A stretch of 13,900 bases of DNA from CAZWVM01 sp964637705 (GTDB lineage Bacteria; UBA8481): NCBI GenBank assembly GCA_964637705.1, contig CAZWVM010000089.1, positions 1 through 13,900 on the forward strand, read 5' to 3'. The notes beneath the pieces are model-generated. The model saw nothing but the letters and a program-made list of their open reading frames with translations, had not been told where the DNA came from and did not search any database. A program made the translations under genes and the position numbers. Of the stretch, positions 1 to 5,263 are shown one piece after another. Every line of letters begins with the position of its first letter. The stretch's first letter is position 1.

Positions 1-50
1 CTTACGCCCCGATAATCCAGAGGCGAGGGGTTCAAGTCCCCTCACCTCCA
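1..50 (+). tRNA. 3' end of a tRNA-like gene (partial, identity unresolved)
   Basis: Bases 26-42 form a canonical T arm: a 5-bp stem AGGGG/CCCCT closing the 7-base loop TTCAAGT (31-37). It is followed by a 7-base acceptor 3' strand CACCTCC (43-49) and discriminator A (50). No CCA is encoded; the next bases are CGG. The matching 5' acceptor strand would be GGAGGTG or GGGGGTG and lies before the window. Bases 1-25 do not fit a normal anticodon arm with a short variable loop, so this is either a class II tRNA with a long variable region or a tRNA-like domain such as that of tmRNA. The usual GGAC before the tmRNA T stem is absent. The T-arm call is solid; the gene identity is not. Confidence 0.45.
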
Positions 51-101
51 CGGGACGATTCATCATTACCAACGTCGAGGGGACTTGAAGGGCGGCCGCG
101 C
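33..101 (+). repeat. 69-bp direct repeat, copy 1 (overlaps tRNA-like 3' end)
   Basis: This 69-bp stretch recurs at 188-256 with four substitutions and no gaps, 155 bp away. It opens with CAAGTCCCCTC (33-43) and contains the inverse GAGGGGACTTG (77-87), an 11-bp perfect inverted pair around a 33-base loop. It ends with GGGCGGCCGCGC. The first 18 bases are the 3' end of the tRNA-like gene, so the 77-87 arm could compete with the T-arm 5' strand for the same CCCCTC. Sequence on both sides of the two copies is unrelated. Confidence 0.8.
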
Positions 102-187
102 ACGGATGCGCGAGCGCGACCGAGGAGGGAGCGCGAAGGGGCCGCCCCGGCCTGCAGCGGCACGGCAGGAGGCCGTGACGCGGAAGG
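88..187. repeat. Palindromic spacer between the two 69-bp repeat copies
   Basis: No coding signal is seen in this stretch. It is rich in nested inverted repeats. GGGCGGCC (90-97) pairs with GGCCGCCC (140-147). GCGCA-CGGA-TGCGC (98-111) is a 5-bp hairpin with a CGGA loop. CGGCCTGC (148-155) pairs with GCAGGAGGCCG (165-175) through a 3-base bulge. The whole is bracketed by GAGGGGACTTG (77-87) and CAAGTCCCCTC (188-198), so 77-198 can also fold as one branched element. Function unknown; similar in style to the 904-1052 element. Confidence 0.6.
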
Positions 188-256
188 CAAGTCCCCTCAC
201 CTCCACGGGACGGTTCATCATTTCCATCATCGAGGGGACTTGAAGGGCGGCCGCGC
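188..256 (+). repeat. 69-bp direct repeat, copy 2
   Basis: Second copy of the 33-101 repeat, matching 65 of 69 bases. The palindromic arms CAAGTCCCCTC (188-198) and GAGGGGACTTG (232-242) are unchanged, and all four differences fall in the 33-base loop. This is what selection on the stem, or a recent duplication of a stem-loop, would leave. The 18-base match to the tRNA-like 3' end is preserved here without any tRNA-like body. Its right end supplies the TTGAAG that may be the -35 box of the exonuclease gene. Confidence 0.8.
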
Positions 257-267
257 GGGACTATCCT
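240..267 (+). promoter_or_regulatory. Candidate promoter of the DnaQ-like gene
   Basis: TTGAAG (240-245), a 16-base spacer and TATCCT (262-267) resemble a housekeeping promoter. The -10 box ends only six bases before the GTG start at 274, so the transcript would be leaderless or nearly so. The -35 box lies inside repeat copy 2. No Shine-Dalgarno sequence is present before 274, which agrees with a leaderless start. Confidence 0.45.
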
Positions 268-273
268 CTTCGC

Positions 274-885
274 GTGGCTCGTTCACTGAAATCCGCCGTC
301 GCCCGGCCGCTTCCTCCGCACCTCGATCCCCGCTCTCCCGAGTGCTGCCTGGTCGCCCTCGACTTCGAAACCGCCGACAACGGCCGGGACAGCGCCTGCG
401 CGCTGGCCATGGTCAAGGTGGCGGAAGGGGAGATCGTCGACTCCTTCTCGGTCCTGATCCGTCCTCCGCGCCGGACGTTTCTCTTCACCTATATCCACGG
501 GATCACCTGGAGAGACGTGGCCGGGGAACCCACGTTCGCCGATCACTGGGATTCCATCGCACGGTTCCTGTCGGATGCCACTCTCCTCGCGGCGCACAAT
601 GCGCCCTTTGACCGCGGCGTCTTCAATGCCTGCTGTGCATCGGCCGGCGTCGAACCTCCGGAACTGCCCTTCTTCTGCACGGTGCAGCTCTCGCGCAAGA
701 CCTGGAAGCTCTCCTCTCATTCGCTGCCCTGCGTCTGCTCCCACCTCGATCTCTCCCTCCGGCATCACGAGGCCGAATCGGACGCCCGCGCCTGCGCCGG
801 CATCATCCGGGAAGCGGCGCGCCGGCACGGCGATGCGCCCCTGCCCTGGAAACCGTTGAAGCCGCCGCGTTCCTCCTTTCGCTAG
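274..885 (+). CDS. DnaQ-like DEDDh 3'-5' exonuclease
   Basis: The 203-residue protein carries all three exonuclease motifs of the DEDDh superfamily. Exo I is VALDFETAD with D30 and E32, Exo II is AHNAPFDRGVF with D113, and Exo III is HHEAESDA with H165 and D170. The family removes 3' nucleotides with two metal ions and includes the Pol III epsilon subunit. There is no polymerase-binding tail or helicase domain, so this is a free-standing epsilon-like exonuclease, probably in DNA repair or RNA trimming. The GTG start at 274 follows a -10 box by six bases; about 20 residues precede the first core strand, so a slightly later start is possible. The gene stands alone between two palindromic elements. 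Confidence 0.85.
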   Translation: MARSLKSAVARPLPPHLDPRSPECCLVALDFETADNGRDSACALAMVKVAEGEIVDSFSVLIRPPRRTFLFTYIHGITWRDVAGEPTFADHWDSIARFLSDATLLAAHNAPFDRGVFNACCASAGVEPPELPFFCTVQLSRKTWKLSSHSLPCVCSHLDLSLRHHEAESDARACAGIIREAARRHGDAPLPWKPLKPPRSSFR

Positions 886-903
886 GCTTGCCTGCGGGTT
901 CAT

Positions 904-1052
904 GCAGAAAAAGTCGGTTGGACAACCTCAGAGCGGCCTAGGCGATGCCGAGTCCACGGATGGACGAGGCATCGACGGGACGCCGCGGGATTTCCCACGG
1001 AAGGGAAATCCAAGGCAAGACGCGGAGAGGTTGTCCAACCGTCTTTTTCTGC
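904..1052. repeat. 149-bp multi-hairpin palindromic element
   Basis: The outer arms, 904-929 and 1027-1052, are 26-bp inverted repeats with one mismatch (T914 opposite T1042). Each arm carries a T5 tract when read outward. Inside are two further hairpins. At 943-974, CGATGCC/GGCATCG and GTCCA/TGGAC are separated by opposed GA/GA pairs and capped by CGGA. At 988-1011, GGATTTCCC/GGGAAATCC encloses ACGGAA. As RNA the region would fold into a three-way junction. It fills the gap between the exonuclease gene and the DUF3298 gene. No target-site duplication is visible. It may be a MITE-like or REP-like element, a bidirectional terminator, or a structured RNA. Confidence 0.75.
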
Positions 1053-1076
1053 GTGCACCCCCCGCTCGCCGTCTTC

Positions 1077-1105
1077 TTCTGCTTCGGCGCGCGGGCCGGT
1101 ATACT
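1077..1105 (+). promoter_or_regulatory. Candidate promoter of the DUF3298 gene
   Basis: TATACT (1100-1105) is a good -10 box. TTCTGC (1077-1082), 17 bases upstream, is a weak -35. The predicted transcript would start near 1112 and carry a short leader with GGAGG (1123-1127) seven bases before the ATG at 1135. Confidence 0.4.
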
Positions 1106-1134
1106 CCCGTCGGCATGCGCCCGGAGGCTCTTCC

Positions 1135-2316
1135 ATGAACCGATTCGTTCTCGCCCTCTCTCTCTTCATGATCTCTGCCGTCGTACCGGCGTTGCCTGCC
1201 CTCGCAACGGCCCCGCGCGCCTCCTACCTTCACTACGAGGGGACGATGGACGGGGTGAATATTCCCTTCGCGCTCGACCTCCTCTTCGAAGGCTCGAAGT
1301 GCGAGGGGAGCTGGTATCGCAAGGACCGCGGAGCCTGGGCCGTCGTCCAGGGAACGCGCGCATCGAACGGCGGCCTGGCGCTCATCGAGCGCAATGGCGA
1401 GGGGCGGGAGGTCGCCCGGTTCACCCTGCGCCGCACCGCGCCCGGCGAATACGCGGGCACGTGGCGCGGCACTCCCGCGGGAGAGGGGCGGCCCCGCTCG
1501 CTCCGCGTTTCCCTCCGGGAGGTCCTGAGCGCGGCGGCGAGCCTGCGCGGCGTGTCGCTCCGGGAGAAGGCCTACTCCCGCTCGATCCGCCGCTCGCGCA
1601 ACTCCCCGAAGGCCGAGTTCACTTTCGTCGGTCCCGAGGCCGTTGCCCTCTCCTACGGCTCGTCCGCCGAGGCGATCGCCGAGCTGAAGCGCACGCTCCT
1701 CGACTTCGTCGCGGACACCGCGGGTCTTCCCCCCGGCACCGCCCTCTCCGATCACGCCCGGCAGGCGCGCGATCGTTTCTTCGGGGAATACCGGGCGATG
1801 GAAGAGGAGATGGCGGGCGAGGGATTCCCGGAAACGGCCTTCGAGTGGTTCGAGGCCGGTCGCTCCTTCGTCCGTCTCAACGAGTGCTACCTCCTCGTCG
1901 TGGAGCGGACCCGCCATGTCTACCATGGCGGCGCGCATCCCGAGTATTACAGCCACTACGGCATCTTCGATCTCCACACCGGCCGTCGCCTCACGCGCGA
2001 CGCACTCTTCGTCGCCGGAGCCGTGGATCGGCTGAGGCCGCTCCTGAAGCGGAAGGCGCTCGCGGAGATGAGCGAACGGACCGGGGAAGCCGTGGACGAG
2101 GAGTTCCTGCTATACGAGGGGGAGTTTCCCGTCACGGAGAATATCTACCTTCGGCGCGACGGCGTCGTGTTCCACTACAACGTGTACGAGATGGCCGCGT
2201 ACTACATGGGCGACTTCGACATCGTGCTGACGTGGGACGAACTGCGCGGGCTCCTGCGGCCGAACACGCCGGCCGGCCGGCTCCTGCCCGGCGCCCCGCA
2301 GGGAGACGCGCGCTAG
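1135..2316 (+). CDS. Exported DUF3298/RsiV-like domain protein
   Basis: The 393-residue protein begins with a signal peptide: MNR, a hydrophobic run at residues 4-23, and a likely cleavage after ATA at 24-26. The C-terminal part matches the DUF3298 pattern seen in RsiV- and PdaC-type extracytoplasmic proteins: YHGGAHPEYYSHYGIFDL (from 263) followed by TGRRLTRDALF, then FHYNVYEMAAYYMGDFDIVL (from 346) and TWDELRGLL. A DUF4163-like strand region may precede it. Its role is not known from sequence; the family has lysozyme-inhibitor and anti-sigma sensor members, but there is no membrane anchor or sigma-binding segment here. GGAGG seven bases upstream supports the ATG. It converges on the ABC-F gene with a 27-base gap. 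Confidence 0.75.
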   Translation: MNRFVLALSLFMISAVVPALPALATAPRASYLHYEGTMDGVNIPFALDLLFEGSKCEGSWYRKDRGAWAVVQGTRASNGGLALIERNGEGREVARFTLRRTAPGEYAGTWRGTPAGEGRPRSLRVSLREVLSAAASLRGVSLREKAYSRSIRRSRNSPKAEFTFVGPEAVALSYGSSAEAIAELKRTLLDFVADTAGLPPGTALSDHARQARDRFFGEYRAMEEEMAGEGFPETAFEWFEAGRSFVRLNECYLLVVERTRHVYHGGAHPEYYSHYGIFDLHTGRRLTRDALFVAGAVDRLRPLLKRKALAEMSERTGEAVDEEFLLYEGEFPVTENIYLRRDGVVFHYNVYEMAAYYMGDFDIVLTWDELRGLLRPNTPAGRLLPGAPQGDAR

Positions 2317-2343
2317 CCGGCGGACCGCCCGCCTCCGCGCCCC

Positions 2344-4146
2344 CTACTTCTTCGCCTCCAACTCCTCCCAGCGCGCGAAGAGCGTGTCGATCTTCTCCTG
2401 CGCCTTCTCGACGGCCGCCTGCCGCGCGAGGAGTTCTTCCGCATCCGCGGCGATCGAGGGATCGTGGAGCGCCTCGTTCGCCTCCGCGAGATCCTGCTCC
2501 GCCGCATGGATCCGGTCCTCCATGTTCATGAGCTCGCGGGACTCCTTGTAGGAGAGTCCCGTCTTCTTCGCCTTCGGCGCGGGTGCCTTCTTCGGCGACG
2601 CGGCCGGCGGCGGTGGCGCGGCGTCCGCGATCTCGCGGTCCTCCCATTGAGCCAGGTCCGCGTAGAAGCGGGCCTCGCCCTTCCCGTCGAGAGACAGGAT
2701 GCGATCGCTCACGCGGTCGAGGAGATACCGGTCGTGGGTGACGAGCACCAAGGCGCCCGGAAAGTCCTTCATGCTCGCCTCGAGCACCTCCAGCGAGTTG
2801 ATGTCGAGGTCGTTCGTCGGCTCGTCGAGCAGCAGAAGGTCCGCGGGCTTCGTCATCAGGCGCGCGATCAGGACGCGGGCCTGCTCGCCGCCCGAGAGCA
2901 TCCCGAGGGGCATGTCGAGCTGGTCGCGCGAGAAGAGGAAGCGCGCGGCCCAGTTGAAGACGTGCACGCGGCTCCCCCGGTACTCGACGTAATCCCCGTT
3001 CATGGCGAAGGCCTGGCGCAGGGTGAGCGAGAGGTCGAGTTGCTCCCGCTGCTGGTCGAAGAGGACGACCTTCAACGCCTCGGCTCGCCTGACCGTTCCC
3101 GCATCCGGATCGAGCCGGCCCGCCAGCAGGTTCAGGAACGTGCTCTTCCCGCTGCCGTTCGCGCCGAGAAGCCCGAGCTTGTCGCCGGGTCCCATGACGA
3201 GATCGAGGGCCCCGAAGAGCCTGCGGCCCCCCAGGCTCTTCTCCGCCCCGAGGACCTCGATGAGCTTCCGGCTCCGGCGTTCGCTCCCGGCGAAATCGAT
3301 TCCCGCGGTGCGGTCCTGGGCGTTGCGGTACGACAGCTCGGCCAGGTCCTCGATCAGGCCGCCCGCCCGCTCGATGCGCGCCTTCTGCTTCGTCGTGCGC
3401 GCCCGCGGGCCCTTCCTCAACCACTCGATCTCCCGGCGCACGATGTTGCGCGCCGACTCCTCGCGTGCCGCCTGGGCCTCGAGCATCGCCTCGCGGTTCT
3501 CGATGAACCGGCTGTAGTTGCCGGGGCTCGAGAAGTACCCGCCCTCGTGCCGCGGGTTCAGCTCGATCACCCGGTTGCAGACGGTCTCGAGGAATCTCCG
3601 GTCGTGCGTGACGACGACGAAGGAGAAGCGGAGCCCGTTGAGAAAGCTCTCGAGCCAGATCACGCCGTCGAGGTCGAGGTGATTGGTCGGCTCGTCGAGG
3701 AAGAGGATGTCCGGTTCGCGCACGACCTCCGCGAGGATCGCGAGGCGCTTGCGCCAACCGCCGGAGAGGGTTCCGACGGGCCGGTCCGGCTCGAGCCCGG
3801 AATCCGCGAGCGCGCGGTCGAGGCGCCGCCCGGTTTCCCAGGCCTCGAGCTTGATGTCCTCGAGCGCGCCCCTCAACCGTTCTCCCACCGTCGCCCGGCG
3901 CGCCGACTCGTCCAGGACCTCGGTCTGCGGCAGGTAGCGGACGTGCAGGTTCCTGCGGAAGGAGACCTCGCCGCGGTCGGGTTTCTCCAGGCCGGCGAGA
4001 GTCTTCAGGAGCGTCGACTTGCCCGCGCCGTTCGGGCCGATGAGCCCTGTTCGTTCGCCCTCGTCGAGGCCGAGCGAGAGACCGGAAAAGAGCGGGCGGG
4101 CGCCGAAGGTTCGGGCGAGATCCTGGCAACTGAGCAGAATGGGCAC
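2344..4146 (-). CDS. uup: ABC-F ATPase, Uup type
   Basis: The 600-residue protein has two ABC domains in tandem and no membrane segments. Domain 1 has Walker A GPNGAGKS (K43), signature LSGGWRKRLAIL and Walker B ILFLDEPTNHLD. An arginine- and lysine-rich linker follows. Domain 2 has Walker A GANGSGKS (K334), signature LSGGEQARVLIARLM and Walker B LLLLDEPTNDLD. An Ala/Pro/Lys-rich hinge and a C-terminal coiled coil (about 530-600) are the hallmark of Uup, which acts on ribosomes and in DNA-junction tolerance. EttA lacks that tail. The start is placed at GTG 4146, giving VPILLSCQDLARTFG as in the family; the open frame runs 36 codons further upstream but would cross the promoter. The -10 box lies five bases before GTG. 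Confidence 0.85.
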   Translation of the reverse strand: MPILLSCQDLARTFGARPLFSGLSLGLDEGERTGLIGPNGAGKSTLLKTLAGLEKPDRGEVSFRRNLHVRYLPQTEVLDESARRATVGERLRGALEDIKLEAWETGRRLDRALADSGLEPDRPVGTLSGGWRKRLAILAEVVREPDILFLDEPTNHLDLDGVIWLESFLNGLRFSFVVVTHDRRFLETVCNRVIELNPRHEGGYFSSPGNYSRFIENREAMLEAQAAREESARNIVRREIEWLRKGPRARTTKQKARIERAGGLIEDLAELSYRNAQDRTAGIDFAGSERRSRKLIEVLGAEKSLGGRRLFGALDLVMGPGDKLGLLGANGSGKSTFLNLLAGRLDPDAGTVRRAEALKVVLFDQQREQLDLSLTLRQAFAMNGDYVEYRGSRVHVFNWAARFLFSRDQLDMPLGMLSGGEQARVLIARLMTKPADLLLLDEPTNDLDINSLEVLEASMKDFPGALVLVTHDRYLLDRVSDRILSLDGKGEARFYADLAQWEDREIADAAPPPPAASPKKAPAPKAKKTGLSYKESRELMNMEDRIHAAEQDLAEANEALHDPSIAADAEELLARQAAVEKAQEKIDTLFARWEELEAKK

Positions 4147-4151
4147 GCGGC

Positions 4152-4181
4152 ATCCTACAGGAAACGGTAGGAGCGTGTCAC
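4152..4181 (-). promoter_or_regulatory. Leaderless-type promoter of the ABC-F gene
   Basis: Read on the minus strand, GTGACA (4181-4176), an 18-base spacer and TAGGAT (4157-4152) form a convincing promoter. Only five bases, GCCGC, separate the -10 box from the GTG start at 4146. Transcription would therefore begin at or inside the start codon. No Shine-Dalgarno sequence is seen. Confidence 0.55.
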
Positions 4182-4249
4182 TCTGCCGAGCGTCCGCGAC
4201 AAAATGGCATGGAGGCCATCGGAAGTCCCGTGACTCCAACGCCCGGCCC

Positions 4250-4264
4250 GGCACAACGCTTGCA
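4250..4264 (+). promoter_or_regulatory. Sigma-54 (-24/-12) promoter of htpX
   Basis: GGCAC, five bases (AACGC), then TTGCA exactly reproduces the sigma-54 consensus core. The invariant GG (4250-4251) and GC (4262-4263) are ten bases apart. A start near 4275 leaves a short leader containing AGGAGG (4278-4283). Such promoters need an enhancer-binding ATPase; no clear dyad site for one was found upstream, where the sequence runs into the ABC-F promoter. Confidence 0.65.
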
Positions 4265-4290
4265 CGATTTCGCGATCAGGAGGAAGTCAG

Positions 4291-5142
4291 ATGAACACCG
4301 TGAAGACCGTTTTCCTGATGAGTTCGCTGGTAGTGCTCCTGATTCTCCTGGGGCACATGTTCGGGGGAACCCAGGGGGCGACGATCGCCTTCGTCATCGC
4401 GCTCGGCATCAACTTCGTCTCCTACTTCTTCTCCGACCGCATCGTCCTCTCGATGTATGGCGCGCGCGAACTCGCCCCGTCGGAAGCCGGTTGGCTGCAT
4501 GCGAGCGCGGTCCGGATCGCGGAGCGCGCCGGGATTCCCGTGCCGCGTCTCTACGTCATCGATTCACCTCAGCCCAACGCCTTCGCGACCGGCCGCAGTC
4601 CCTCGCGCTCGGCCGTCGCCTTCAGCCAGGGACTGCTGAAGTACATGAACCGCGAGGAGGTCGAGGGCGTATTGGCCCACGAGATCGCTCACATCCGGAA
4701 CCGCGACACGCTGACCGGCATGATCGCGGCCGCCTTCGCCGGGGCCGTGATGTATCTCGGAGACATGGCCCGCTGGGCGATGTTCTTCGGCGGCGGGCGG
4801 GACGACGAGAACCGGGGCGGCGGCGTTGTCCATCTCCTCGTCATGGCGATCCTGGCGCCTCTCGCCGCGACGATGATCCAGCTCGCGATCTCGCGGTCCC
4901 GCGAGTACGCGGCGGACGAGACGGCGGCGCGACTCACCGGATCGCCCCTGGGCCTGGCCGCGGCGCTCGAGAAACTCGGTTACGCGTCGCAGAGGATCCC
5001 GATGGAGGCGGCCCCGGCGACCGCCTCGCTCTTCATCGTCAATCCCCTGTCCGGCGGCGGACTGCTCTCGCTCTTCTCGACGCACCCTCCGCTCGAGTCG
5101 AGGATCCGGCGCCTCTACGAGTTGGCCGGCCTGGCGCGCTGA
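4291..5142 (+). CDS. htpX: HtpX-like membrane zinc metalloprotease
   Basis: The 283-residue protein is an M48B peptidase of the inner membrane that degrades misfolded membrane proteins. Two hydrophobic segments at about 7-23 and 28-48 precede the catalytic domain. The zinc motif HEIAH has H130, E131 and H134, and EYAADE at 205-210 supplies the third ligand, E205. Two more hydrophobic stretches lie at about 141-167 and 180-200. PNAFATG and THPPLESRI are also typical. AGGAGG seven bases upstream fixes the ATG. It appears to be a single-gene unit with a sigma-54 promoter and a hairpin behind it. Confidence 0.92.
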   Translation: MNTVKTVFLMSSLVVLLILLGHMFGGTQGATIAFVIALGINFVSYFFSDRIVLSMYGARELAPSEAGWLHASAVRIAERAGIPVPRLYVIDSPQPNAFATGRSPSRSAVAFSQGLLKYMNREEVEGVLAHEIAHIRNRDTLTGMIAAAFAGAVMYLGDMARWAMFFGGGRDDENRGGGVVHLLVMAILAPLAATMIQLAISRSREYAADETAARLTGSPLGLAAALEKLGYASQRIPMEAAPATASLFIVNPLSGGGLLSLFSTHPPLESRIRRLYELAGLAR

Positions 5143-5222
5143 GCGAGGCCGAAGCCGTGAGGGCCGACGCGCGGCGGGACCGTCGGAAAGGCCTCGCGGG
5201 GCAGCCGTAACCGCCCCGCTTT
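5143..5222 (+). terminator. Hairpins after htpX, possible terminator
   Basis: GCGAGGCC (5143-5150) pairs with GGCCTCGC (5190-5197), with an inner CCGAC/GTCGG pair. A second hairpin, GCGGGGC (5196-5202) with GCCCCGC (5213-5219), is followed by only TTT, then C. The two stems share bases 5196-5197. The T tract is short for an intrinsic terminator, so termination is likely but not certain. Confidence 0.4.
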
Positions 5223-5226
5223 CGCC

Positions 5227-5254
5227 TTGAACTCCCGGGCCGGGCGTGTAGCCT
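5227..5254 (+). promoter_or_regulatory. Promoter of the biotin-carrier/scpA operon
   Basis: TTGAAC (5227-5232), a 16-base spacer and TAGCCT (5249-5254) form a good promoter. The -10 box ends nine bases before ATG 5264, so the leader would be zero to a few bases long. An in-frame ATG at 5255 directly abuts the -10 box and would fall upstream of the transcript start. Confidence 0.5.
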
Positions 5255-5263
5255 ATGCGCGCC

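Noticed and set aside
1..50. tmRNA (ssrA) 3' end
   Set aside because: The acceptor CACCTCC with A73 could fit, but the conserved GGAC before the T stem and a P2 strand ending about four bases from it are not seen; kept only as an alternative.
33..206. attL/attR pair of an integrated element at the tRNA-like gene
   Set aside because: The copies are only 155 bp apart, the identity extends 51 bases beyond the RNA end, and no integrase is present.
33..256. CRISPR array
   Set aside because: Only two repeats, 69 bp long with a single 86-bp spacer and no cas genes.
928..1977. 349-codon minus-strand frame over the palindromic element and the DUF3298 gene
   Set aside because: It crosses a perfect hairpin element and antisenses a gene with a signal peptide and ribosome site; its protein is compositionally biased.
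2464..4170. 568-codon plus-strand frame opposite the ABC-F gene
   Set aside because: The ABC-F frame has all Walker and signature motifs; the opposite frame shows only Leu/Arg/Glu-rich shadow sequence.
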